A stretch of DNA of 64,000 bases. Origin: Arsenicicoccus sp. oral taxon 190 (GTDB lineage Bacteria > Actinomycetota > Actinomycetes > Actinomycetales > Dermatophilaceae). The notes under the pieces are model-generated. The model was not told where the DNA came from. It did no database searches and saw only the letters and a list, made by a program, of their open reading frames with translations. The DNA is taken from assembly GCF_001189535.1 (NCBI RefSeq), contig NZ_CP012070.1:2666001-2730000 (forward strand). Direction: 5' to 3'. A program made the translations under genes and the position numbers. Positions 35,577-43,013 of this stretch are shown one piece after another. Each line of letters opens with the position of its first letter. Positions within the stretch are counted from its first letter, which is position 1.

Positions 35577-36590
35577 ATGCCGACCGCGCCCACCTCTGGC
35601 CAGCCGCTCCCGCGCATCGTCGTCGTCGGGACGGGCGGGACGATCGCCGGGTCCAGCGCGGCGACCACCACGAAGCGGTACCAGGCGGGGGTGCTCGGCG
35701 TGGCCGACCTGCTCGCGGCGGTCCCGTCGCTGGCCGAGGTCGCCGAGATCCGCTGCGAGCAGCTCTACCAGATCGACTCGGTGGAGATGGACCTGCCGCG
35801 ACAGCTGGACCTCGCGCGTGCCGTCTCGCGGCTGGCGGCCGAGGACGACGTGGACGCCGTGGTGGTCACGCACGGCACCGACACGCTGGAGGAGACGGCA
35901 TACGCGCTGCACCTGCTGGTCGACACCGACAAGCCGGTGGTCGTCGTCGGGGCGATGCGTCCCGCCGACGCGGCCGGCGCCGACGGTCCCGGCAACCTGC
36001 TGGCCGCCGTCCGGGTCGCCGCGCACCCGACGTCCCGGGGGCTCGGGGCGCTGGTCGTGGTCGGTGAGGAGATCCACTCGGCGCGCGACGTCCGCAAGGA
36101 GCACACCTCGCGCGTGGACGCCTTCGGGTCGCTGACGGGTCCGCTGGGCGAGCTGGCGGGCGGGGTGCCGCGGTACGCCCACATCCCGGCGCGTCGGCAC
36201 GGCGCCGCGACGGCGGTGACGCTGGCCGCGATCGACCAGCCGGCCGCCGTGGAGGTGCTCGTGACGCGGGCCGAGCTGCCCCCGCAGATCGTCGACGCGG
36301 TCGTCGCCTCGGGGGCCCGCGGGATCGTGCACGCCGGCCCGGGGGCCGGCAACGTGCCGGAGCGGGTGGCCGCGGCCCTGGACCGGGCGCGCAGCGCGGG
36401 CGTGGTCGTGGTGCGCTCGAGCCGGGTGGCGTGGGGCACCGTGGCACGCGGCGACGCCTTCGACGACGACGGCCACGACTTCGTTGCGGCGGCCGACCTC
36501 GGGCCCTACAAGGCGCGGGTGCTCCTGGCGCTGGCCCTGACCATCACCGACGACCCCGCGAGGCTGCAGCAGATCTTCGACACCCACTGA
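35577..36590 (+). CDS. L-asparaginase
   Basis: A 337-residue bacterial type I/II asparaginase fold that hydrolyses asparagine to aspartate and ammonia. The two catalytic threonine motifs are VVGTGGTIAGSS near the N-terminus and VVTHGTDTLEETAYAL; a conserved lysine-bearing LGPYKARVLL lies near the end. No signal peptide is evident, so it is probably cytoplasmic. CATGAT six nt before the ATG may be a leaderless -10. It is convergent with pup (13 bp apart) and sits where prcB lies in related loci. Confidence 0.88.
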   Translation: MPTAPTSGQPLPRIVVVGTGGTIAGSSAATTTKRYQAGVLGVADLLAAVPSLAEVAEIRCEQLYQIDSVEMDLPRQLDLARAVSRLAAEDDVDAVVVTHGTDTLEETAYALHLLVDTDKPVVVVGAMRPADAAGADGPGNLLAAVRVAAHPTSRGLGALVVVGEEIHSARDVRKEHTSRVDAFGSLTGPLGELAGGVPRYAHIPARRHGAATAVTLAAIDQPAAVEVLVTRAELPPQIVDAVVASGARGIVHAGPGAGNVPERVAAALDRARSAGVVVVRSSRVAWGTVARGDAFDDDGHDFVAAADLGPYKARVLLALALTITDDPARLQQIFDTH

Positions 36591-36603
36591 GGGGGCGCGA
36601 GCC

Positions 36604-36801
36604 TCACTGGCCGCCCTTCTGCACGAAGCCCTTGACGAACTCCTCCGCGTTGGACTCCAGCACCAGGTCGATCTCGTCGAGCACGGAGTCCAGTCCGGCG
36701 TCGTCGACCGAGGTCGTCACGGGTGCGGTCGGGACGGGCGGCGCCGGGACGTCGCCGGGGTCGGGCTCGCGCCGCTGCGGCTGGATCTGCTCCTGGGACA
36801 T
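36604..36801 (-). CDS. pup: Prokaryotic ubiquitin-like protein Pup
   Basis: A 65-residue disordered tag protein. The C-terminal part DEIDLVLESNAEEFVKGFVQKGGQ includes the helix that binds the ARC coiled coil and ends in GGQ; Dop must deamidate the last glutamine to glutamate before PafA can ligate it. The Pro-rich N-terminus starts MSQEQIQPQRREPDPG. A strong AGGAGG precedes the ATG. It follows dop on the minus strand, but the expected downstream prcB is absent. Confidence 0.96.
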   Translation of the reverse strand: MSQEQIQPQRREPDPGDVPAPPVPTAPVTTSVDDAGLDSVLDEIDLVLESNAEEFVKGFVQKGGQ

Positions 36802-36828
36802 GGGTCCTCCTCGATGCGGTCGGTGTAC

Positions 36829-36859
36829 GGGGGTGTGGGGGTGTATGGGGGTCGGTGGG
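36829..36859 (+). other. Canonical G-quadruplex motif in the dop–pup gap
   Basis: Three G5 runs and one G3 run separated by 3, 5 and 5 nt lie on the plus strand, which is the template strand for pup. The 104-bp gap otherwise holds only the pup ribosome-binding site. Confidence 0.45.
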
Positions 36860-36905
36860 CGACGGACGGGCCGATGGATGGCCCCGAGACCGGTGGGCGG
36901 CCGGG

Positions 36906-38414
36906 TCAGGCCAGCCGGGCGAGCAGGTCCGCCACGGTGGGGCTGGCGGCCACGACGGCCTCCAGGTGGGCGCGGGTGCAGCGCCGGGGCTCGGGCAGCG
37001 CCAGCCGCGAGGGTGGTTCGTCGGGGTGGCGGCGCACGATGACGGAGTCCCACGAGGCGGCGAGCACCTCGTGGGGGTACCGCTCGACCATGGTGCCGCG
37101 CAGCCAGGCTCGCGTGTCCGGCGGCGGTTCGGTGACGGCGGCGCGCACCCGCTCGGGCGGCTCGACCCGGTCGATGCGGCCGGCCGCCTCGAGCTTGTGG
37201 TGCAACCCCTTGTCGGGTCGCACGTCGCTCCACTGGATGTCCATGGCGCGCAGCCGCGGGTCGTCCCAGCCCATGCCGTCGCGCGAGCGGTACTGCTCGA
37301 AGAGCCTGAGCTTGGCGACCCAGTCGATCATGGGTGCCGCCAGCATGACGTCCTGGCCGAGCATCGTCAGCAGGTGGTCCCAGCGGGTCATGATCTCCTG
37401 GGTGTCCTCGTCCAGGTCGTCGCCGACCTCGCGGGACAGGTGGTCGTCGACCATCTCGTAGTAGGACCACAGGATGTCGAGGGCCGTCATACGGCGCCCG
37501 TCCGCCAGCTCCACCGTGGTGCGCAGCGTGGGGTCGTGGGAGATCTGCTGCAGCGCAGCGACGGGGTTGGCCAGGGTGAGGGTGCGCGGGACGTCCTGCG
37601 CCTCGATGATCCCGAGGACCAGGCTGGTCGTGCCCATCTTCAGCAGGGTCGCCGTCTCGGCCTGGTTGGCGTCGCCGATGATGACGTGCAGCCGGCGGTA
37701 CCGGGTGGGGTCGGCGTGCGGCTCGTCCCGGGTGTTGACGATCGGGCGGCGCACGGTGGTCTCCAGCCCCACCTCGCGCTCGAAGAAGTCGGCGCGCTGG
37801 CTGATCTGGAAGCCGGCCCGGTGCGACTCGGGCCCGATCCCCACCCGGCCCGCCCCGCAGATCGCCTGCCGCGCCACGAAGAAGGGCAGGATCTGCCGCG
37901 CCACCGTCGCGAACTCGAGGTCCCGGCGCAGCAGGTAGTTCTCGTGGGTGCCGTAGGAGCTGCCCTTGCCGTCGGTGTTGTTCTTGTAGAGGTTGATCTG
38001 CCGCCCCGACAGCTCCGCCTGCCGCCGCACCGCCTCGGCCATGACCAGCTCCCCCGCCCGGTCCCACACCACCGCGTCGTGCGGCGAGGTCACCTCCGGC
38101 GAGGAGTACTCCGGGTGGGCGTGGTCGACGTAGAGCCGGGCCCCGTTGGTCAGCACCACGTTGGCGGCGATCTCGTCGTCCTCGTCAGTGAGCTGGCTCG
38201 CGTCCGCCACCGCCCGCGGCATCTCGTAGCCGAACTGGTCGGCCAGCGGCGACTCGGTCTCGTAGTCCCAGCGGGTGCGCGACACCGTGATCTCCGGGCG
38301 CGTGGCGTAGGCGTTGACGATCTGCCCGGACAGCACGACGGGGTTGGCGTGCGGCTCCCCCGGCACCGAGATGCCGTACTCCGTCTCCAGACCCATCACC
38401 CGGCTGACCCTCAT
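36906..38414 (-). CDS. dop: Pup deamidase/depupylase Dop
   Basis: A 502-residue PafA-like enzyme that deamidates the Pup C-terminus and removes Pup from tagged proteins. It starts MRVSRVMGLETEYGISVPG and carries the Dop-specific loop near YATRPEITVSRTRWDYETES, then HPEYSSPEVTSPHDAVVWDR and TRDEPHADPTRYRRLHVIIGD. Its ATG overlaps the TetR stop, but a -10 hexamer inside the TetR 3' end allows separate leaderless transcription. Confidence 0.95.
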   Translation of the reverse strand: MRVSRVMGLETEYGISVPGEPHANPVVLSGQIVNAYATRPEITVSRTRWDYETESPLADQFGYEMPRAVADASQLTDEDDEIAANVVLTNGARLYVDHAHPEYSSPEVTSPHDAVVWDRAGELVMAEAVRRQAELSGRQINLYKNNTDGKGSSYGTHENYLLRRDLEFATVARQILPFFVARQAICGAGRVGIGPESHRAGFQISQRADFFEREVGLETTVRRPIVNTRDEPHADPTRYRRLHVIIGDANQAETATLLKMGTTSLVLGIIEAQDVPRTLTLANPVAALQQISHDPTLRTTVELADGRRMTALDILWSYYEMVDDHLSREVGDDLDEDTQEIMTRWDHLLTMLGQDVMLAAPMIDWVAKLRLFEQYRSRDGMGWDDPRLRAMDIQWSDVRPDKGLHHKLEAAGRIDRVEPPERVRAAVTEPPPDTRAWLRGTMVERYPHEVLAASWDSVIVRRHPDEPPSRLALPEPRRCTRAHLEAVVAASPTVADLLARLA

Positions 38415-38980
38415 GGGCCGACCCTATCCGCCGGGTCCTGCGCCCCGCTGACCCCGTCGATGAGCGACTGCACCGCGCGGCCGTAGCCCTCCCGCACCTG
38501 CGTGGCCACCGCCGGGTCGGCCAGCAGCCGCAGCACCCGGGTGGACACCGCGAGACCGACCAGCGCGCTGATCACCATCTCCGCGGCCACCGCGGCCTGC
38601 GGGTCCCCGCCGAGGCGGGCGGTGAGGGGCACGGCATACGCCTCGTGGAAGCGTCGACGCACCTCGTCCGGGTCGGGCGCCGGCAGGGCGAGCACCACCG
38701 CGCGGGCCAGCGGCTCCGGGCCGCCCGCCTGCAGCCGGTCCAGCACGTCGCCCACGAGCCCGCGACCGAGCTCGTGTAGCGGGCGCGACAGGTCCGCCTC
38801 GTCCGGGGTGAACGACACCGAGGAGGTGAAGAGCTCGGCCTTGCTGCCCACCAGCTTCATCACCAACGACGGCGACACCCCCGCGGCCGCGGCCACGTCC
38901 CGCACGGACACGGCGCGGTAGCCGTGCTCGGCGAAGAGGCGGCGCGCCGCCCGCACGATCAGCTCCCTGCTCTCGCTCAC
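38411..38980 (-). CDS. TetR family regulator upstream of dop
   Basis: A 189-residue TetR/AcrR regulator with the DNA-binding helices in LIVRAARRLFAEHGYRAVSV and AAAAGVSPSLVMKLVGSKAE. The C-terminal ligand domain is generic. Its stop overlaps the dop start (ATGA), so it is translationally linked to dop, an unusual partner. It is divergent from the peptidase gene at 39101. Target and ligand are unknown. Confidence 0.85.
   Translation of the reverse strand: MSESRELIVRAARRLFAEHGYRAVSVRDVAAAAGVSPSLVMKLVGSKAELFTSSVSFTPDEADLSRPLHELGRGLVGDVLDRLQAGGPEPLARAVVLALPAPDPDEVRRRFHEAYAVPLTARLGGDPQAAVAAEMVISALVGLAVSTRVLRLLADPAVATQVREGYGRAVQSLIDGVSGAQDPADRVGP
38421..38426 (-). promoter_or_regulatory. dop -10 element inside the TetR gene
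   Basis: On the minus strand TAGGGT lies 6 nt before the dop ATG. Confidence 0.45.
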
Positions 38981-39063
38981 CGGTCGATCCTCTCAGAGGT
39001 CGCGCCCGGTCACGCGCCGACACCGCGGCGGGGTCCGCCGACGCCCGCCTCCTCGACCGTGAC

Positions 39064-39069
39064 TATCGT
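39064..39069 (+). promoter_or_regulatory. Possible -10 for the M20 dipeptidase gene
   Basis: TATCGT lies 31 nt before the ATG at 39101. Unlike most genes here, this one would have a short leader with an AGGAG ribosome-binding site. Confidence 0.35.
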
Positions 39070-39100
39070 GGGCGTCATCGCCACTCACCGAGGAGCTTCG

Positions 39101-40444
39101 ATGGATCTTTCCGCTGCCCGCGACTACGCCCGCGAGGCCATGCCCCGTCTGCTCGAGGACCACGCCACCCTTGTCGGTCACGCCAGCATCGCCTTCCCCG
39201 GCTACCCCCGGGAGCCCATGGACGCCATCGCCCAGGACCTGCTCGAGATGTTCCGCCGCAACGGCGTCGCCGACGTGGAGCTGCTCGACATCCCGGGCGG
39301 CTACCCGGCCATCCATGCCGTGGTGCCGGGTCCCGAGGGGTCGCCGACCGTCACCATGTACGCGCACTACGACGTGCAGCCGTGCCCGCCCTCCCAGCAG
39401 TGGCACTCCGACCCGTGGGTCGCCACCCGCAAGGAGGACGGCCGCATCTACGGCCGCGGCACCGCCGACTGCAAGGCCGGGGTCGTCGCGATCCTCGGGA
39501 CGATGGGCGCCTTCGACGGCAAGCCCCCCTGCACGGTCCGGCTGCTGCTGGAGGGCGAGGAGGAGACCTTCAGCCACATCGAGGACTGGGTCGCCGCCAA
39601 CCCCGAGATGGTCCGCAGCGACGCCTTCATCATCTGCGACTCGGGCCCGTCCAAGGTCGGCGTCCCGTCCATCACCTCCGGGCTGCGCGGCGACGTGGCG
39701 CTCACCGTCACGCTGACCACCCTGGACAACGCGGTGCACTCGGGCCTCTTCGGCGGCGCCGCGCCGGACGCGCTCGTGGGCATGATCCAGCTGCTGTCGA
39801 CGATGCACGACCAGGACGGCAACACCGTCATCGAGGGGCTGCACTCCTTCGAGTGGGAGGGCGCCTCGGTGGACGAAGGCGAGTTCGCGGCGTCCGCGGG
39901 GGTCAGGGACGGCGTCGGGCTGCAGGGCACCGGTCCGCTGGCGTCGCGGCTGTGGTCGCGCCCGTCGGCCACGGTCATCGGGCTCGACATGGTCCCCGTC
40001 GACCAGTGCTCCAACGCCCTCGTCCCCTCCGTGCGCGCCCGCATCTCCGTGCGCATCGCCCCCGGCGCCGACATGGCCACCGAGCTCGAGACGGTCAAGG
40101 AGCACCTGCGCCGCCACGCGCCCTACGGGGCGACGCTGGAGTTCTCCGACGACAAGGCGGGGTCGCCCTTCCTCGGCGACACGTCCGGTCCGATCACGGC
40201 GACCGCCCTGGCGGCCCTCGAGGAGGTCTACGGCCGCACCCCCGCCCAGGTCGGGTCGGGCGGGTCGATCCCGCTGGTGACCGAGCTGCTGCACGCCTCC
40301 CCCGGCGCCGAGGCGATCCTGTGGGGTCCCGAGGACGAGGAGAAGGCCAAGATCCACGGCCCCGACGAGTCCGTCGACCCGGCCGAGATCGAGCGGATCA
40401 TGCTGGCGCAGATCAGGTTCCTGACCGAGCTCGGCGCCCGCTGA
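39101..40444 (+). CDS. M20 family metallopeptidase/dipeptidase
   Basis: A 447-residue dizinc peptidase. Metal-binding and catalytic motifs are YAHYDVQP, GRGTADCKAGVVAIL and LLEGEEE; the lid dimerisation domain lies in the middle (TLDNAVHSGLFGG). It most resembles M20 dipeptidases that act on small peptides. No signal peptide is present, so it is cytoplasmic. The AGGAG before the ATG at 39101 supports this start over the longer open frame. Confidence 0.88.
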   Translation: MDLSAARDYAREAMPRLLEDHATLVGHASIAFPGYPREPMDAIAQDLLEMFRRNGVADVELLDIPGGYPAIHAVVPGPEGSPTVTMYAHYDVQPCPPSQQWHSDPWVATRKEDGRIYGRGTADCKAGVVAILGTMGAFDGKPPCTVRLLLEGEEETFSHIEDWVAANPEMVRSDAFIICDSGPSKVGVPSITSGLRGDVALTVTLTTLDNAVHSGLFGGAAPDALVGMIQLLSTMHDQDGNTVIEGLHSFEWEGASVDEGEFAASAGVRDGVGLQGTGPLASRLWSRPSATVIGLDMVPVDQCSNALVPSVRARISVRIAPGADMATELETVKEHLRRHAPYGATLEFSDDKAGSPFLGDTSGPITATALAALEEVYGRTPAQVGSGGSIPLVTELLHASPGAEAILWGPEDEEKAKIHGPDESVDPAEIERIMLAQIRFLTELGAR

Positions 40445-40465
40445 CCCTCCTCCCTCTCCCCCTTC

Positions 40466-40526
40466 CCGCGATCGTGGTCTGTTGTGGTCGTCACGTGACC
40501 ACAACCGACCACGATCTTGGGTGGGG
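40466..40526. repeat. Intergenic palindromic repeat, family member
   Basis: A pyrimidine tract runs into CCCGCGATCGTGGTC, then TTGTGGTCG and its partner CGTGACCACAA, then GACCACGATC closing the outer arm. It lies just after the peptidase stop. The opening segment is nearly identical to the copy at 57055 and similar to the hairpin at 30091. Confidence 0.55.
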
Positions 40527-40527
40527 A

Positions 40528-40545
40528 CCATGACAGGTGTCATGG
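40528..40545. promoter_or_regulatory. Operator-like palindrome CCATGACAGGTGTCATGG
   Basis: A perfect inverted repeat around a GG centre. The same 18-mer with one change occurs at 33642–33659. From its end to the presumed -10 (TATGCC at 40567) is 21 nt, exactly as at the other site, and the gene that follows again encodes a small membrane protein. Confidence 0.6.
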
Positions 40546-40601
40546 CCGGGTCGTGAGTGCTGTGCGTATGCCGCCCGCCCGCCGTCCGGCAGGGTGAAGG
40601 C

Positions 40602-40814
40602 ATGACGCGCCACCGGTACTACTCCGTCGTCTTCCCCATCCTGTGCCTGGTGCTCGGCTACCTCGGGTACTGGCTGCACGAGCACCGCGGCCTCGAGTAC
40701 GGCCCCACGGGCATCGCCATCGCGGTGCTCGCCATCGCCGGCGGGTGGCTGCCGCACCACCGGCCCGAGCCCTCGGCGCAGGCCGGGACACCCACCCGCG
40801 AGCCCCGCCCCTGA
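40602..40814 (+). CDS. Small two-helix membrane protein
   Basis: A 70-residue protein with two hydrophobic segments (YYSVVFPILCLVLGYLGYWL and GPTGIAIAVLAIAGGWL) and a Pro-rich tail. AGGGTGAAGG precedes the ATG. It is not clearly related in sequence to the tandem pair at 33161–33579, but it shares their operator-like palindrome and spacing. Function unknown. Confidence 0.65.
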   Translation: MTRHRYYSVVFPILCLVLGYLGYWLHEHRGLEYGPTGIAIAVLAIAGGWLPHHRPEPSAQAGTPTREPRP

Positions 40815-40863
40815 CCACCTCCCGTGCGGTATGCCGGCGTGTGGGGGCGGCATACCGCGCGGG

Positions 40864-40869
40864 TAGGGT
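40864..40869 (+). promoter_or_regulatory. -10 element for the DUF3054 gene, leaderless type
   Basis: TAGGGT lies 7 nt before the ATG at 40877. Confidence 0.5.
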
Positions 40870-40876
40870 CGGGACC

Positions 40877-41233
40877 ATGCGCGCCCCGGCCTTCCTGCAC
40901 CTGCTCGTGGACCTGCTGCTCGTGGTCGTCTTCGCGGCGATCGGCCGGCGGTCGCACGCCGAGACCGGTGCGTTGCTGGGGATCCTGGGCACCGCATGGC
41001 CGTTCCTGGTCGGCACGCTGGTCGGCTGGGGCGTGGCGCTGGCGGCGCGCCTGTCCCCCGTCACGCTGCGCGGCGGGGTGCCGATCTGGCTGTGCACCGT
41101 GGCGGTGGGCATGGCCCTGCGGGCCCTGACCGGGGCGGGCACCGCCGTCAGCTTCATCGTGGTCGCCCTGGTCGCCCTGGCGATCCTCCTGCTGCTCCCC
41201 CGCCTCGTCGCAGCCCGGATCGCCCGCCGGTAG
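40877..41233 (+). CDS. DUF3054 family membrane protein
   Basis: A 118-residue protein with four hydrophobic stretches (FLHLLVDLLLVVVFAAIG; LVGTLVGWGVALAARL; VPIWLCTVAVGMALRAL; VVALVALAILLLLPRL). It resembles DUF3054 proteins of actinobacteria, of unknown function. The -10 hexamer supports the ATG at 40877. It is convergent with the arc gene across 142 bp that hold a nested hairpin. Confidence 0.75.
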   Translation: MRAPAFLHLLVDLLLVVVFAAIGRRSHAETGALLGILGTAWPFLVGTLVGWGVALAARLSPVTLRGGVPIWLCTVAVGMALRALTGAGTAVSFIVVALVALAILLLLPRLVAARIARR

Positions 41234-41274
41234 GTCTTCGCGGGTAGGCACCGCTCACTGCCGGCCGCACAGAT

Positions 41275-41323
41275 CGGTCACATCGGCCACGCCAGACGCC
41301 TCCTGGCGAGGGACCTGTGACCG
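41275..41323. terminator. Nested hairpin between DUF3054 and arc
   Basis: Inner arms CGCCAG (41290) and CTGGCG (41303) sit inside outer arms CGGTCACA (41275) and TGTGACCG (41316). It lies between two convergent genes and could end both transcripts. There is no T-run. Confidence 0.5.
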
Positions 41324-41375
41324 CTCTGCGGGCTGCCCCCGACGCCGCCGCACACGCCCCTGCCCGATCCTGGGG

Positions 41376-43013
41376 TCAGTCGACCTTGAGGTCCTTGCCG
41401 CCGACCAGCGTGTGGATGTTGATGATCCGCTCGCCCCGCTTGCCGGAGATCCGGGCCCAGTCGTCGGGGTTGGTGGTGTTGGGCAGGTCTTCGTTCTCCC
41501 GGAACTCCGCCACGTAGGCCGCCATCAGGTGCTCGAGCCGCAGCCCGCGCTGCCCGGTCGTGATCAGCGCCTTGATCGCGGCGGTCTTGGCGCGGTCGAC
41601 GATGTTCTGGATCATGGCGCCGGACACGAAGTCCCCGAAGTAGAGCACCTCCTTGGCCCCGGAGAGGTAGGTCACCTCCAGGAACCGGTTGGTGTCGCTC
41701 TCGGCAAACATCCGCTCCATGACGGCGTCGATCAGGTCCTCGACGGTCGCCTTGGCGTCGCCGTCGTGGTCCTCGAGCTCGTCGGCGTGCAGCGGCACCT
41801 CGGCGGTGAGGTACTTCGCGAAGATCTCCCGGGCGCCGGTCACGTCGGGGCGCTCGATCTTGATCTTCACGTCCAGGCGACCGGGCCGCAGGATCGCCGG
41901 GTCGATCATGTCCTCGCGGTTGGAGGCTCCGATGACGATGACGTTGTCGAGGCGCTCGACGCCGTCGATCTCGGCGAGCAGCTGCGGCACGATCGTGGTC
42001 TCCACGTCGGAGGACACGCCTGACCCGCGGGTGCGGAAGAGCGAGTCCATCTCATCGAAGAACACCACGACGGGGGTGCCGTCGTCGGCCTTCTCCCGGG
42101 CGCGCTCGAAGATCAGCCGGATGTGCCGCTCGGTCTCGCCGACGTACTTGTTGAGCAGCTCGGGGCCCTTGATGTTGAGGAAGTAGCTCTTGGGCGCGTC
42201 CTCCCCGGTCAGCCCGTCGCGGGTCGCGACCTGCCGGGCGAGGGAGGCCGCGACCGCCTTGGCGATGAGCGTCTTGCCGCACCCGGGCGGGCCGTAGAGC
42301 AGCACCCCCTTGGGCGGGCGCAGGTGGTGCTCGCGGTAGAGCTCGGGGTGCAGGAAGGGCATCTCCACGGCGTCGCGGATCTGCTCGATCTGCGGCGCCA
42401 GCCCGCCGATGTCGCTGTAGGAGATGTCGGGCACCTCCTCGAGCAGCAGCTCGGACACCTCGGCGTGCGGCACCGTCTCCAGCACGAAGCTGCTGCGGGT
42501 GTCGAGCAGCACCGCGTCCCCGGGCCGCAGCCGCACCCCGTCGAGCGACCCCGCGACCCGCACGACGCGCTCCTCGTCGTTGCGCAGGAGCACGACCACG
42601 CGGCCCTCGTCGAGCCGCTCCTTGACGAGCACGACCTCCCCCGCGTCCTCGTAGCTCGCGAGCTGCACCACCACGAGGGCCTCGTTGAGCCGGACCTCCC
42701 GGCCGGGTCGCAGCTCGCCGAACGGCAGCTCCATCGACACCGCCACCCGCATCTTGCGGCCCGCGGTCGTGATGTCCACGGTCTTGTCGTCCGGGTAGGC
42801 CCGCTGCACGATCCCGTAGGTCGAGGGCGGCGCGGCGATCCGGTCGATCTCCTCGCGCAGGCTGGTGATCTGGTCGCGCGCGGCCTTCAGCGTCTGGGTG
42901 AGCCGGTCGTTGGCCTGCCCGAGCGCGCCGTTGGCGGTGCGCAGCGCGGACAGCTGGGTGGTGAGCTCGCGCACGCGCGCGGCGTGCGTCTCGCTGGTCG
43001 GGTCATAGCTCAT
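41376..43013 (-). CDS. arc: AAA+ ATPase forming ring-shaped complexes, ARC (Mpa homologue)
   Basis: A 545-residue unfoldase that recognises Pup. The N-terminal coiled coil covers about residues 8–60 (VRELTTQLSALRTANGALGQ). OB-fold interdomains follow. The AAA domain has Walker A YGPPGCGKT and Walker B VVVFFDEMDS. The protein ends IINIHTLVGGKDLKVD. In mycobacterial Mpa the C-terminus ends in a tyrosine motif (QYL) that docks on the 20S core; that motif is absent. This agrees with the missing prcBA. It overlaps trmI by ATGA. Confidence 0.93.
   Translation of the reverse strand: MSYDPTSETHAARVRELTTQLSALRTANGALGQANDRLTQTLKAARDQITSLREEIDRIAAPPSTYGIVQRAYPDDKTVDITTAGRKMRVAVSMELPFGELRPGREVRLNEALVVVQLASYEDAGEVVLVKERLDEGRVVVLLRNDEERVVRVAGSLDGVRLRPGDAVLLDTRSSFVLETVPHAEVSELLLEEVPDISYSDIGGLAPQIEQIRDAVEMPFLHPELYREHHLRPPKGVLLYGPPGCGKTLIAKAVAASLARQVATRDGLTGEDAPKSYFLNIKGPELLNKYVGETERHIRLIFERAREKADDGTPVVVFFDEMDSLFRTRGSGVSSDVETTIVPQLLAEIDGVERLDNVIVIGASNREDMIDPAILRPGRLDVKIKIERPDVTGAREIFAKYLTAEVPLHADELEDHDGDAKATVEDLIDAVMERMFAESDTNRFLEVTYLSGAKEVLYFGDFVSGAMIQNIVDRAKTAAIKALITTGQRGLRLEHLMAAYVAEFRENEDLPNTTNPDDWARISGKRGERIINIHTLVGGKDLKVD

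Noticed and set aside
33672..36587. Longer reading frame of the cyclase-like gene reaching into the asparaginase region
   Set aside because: Sequence before the GTG at 35459 is the antisense of the asparaginase gene; the GAAGG ribosome-binding site and the divergent gap support the shorter gene.
36906..38414. Second copy of pafA
   Set aside because: The Dop-type loop near residues 38–60, longer length and position directly before pup identify it as Dop.
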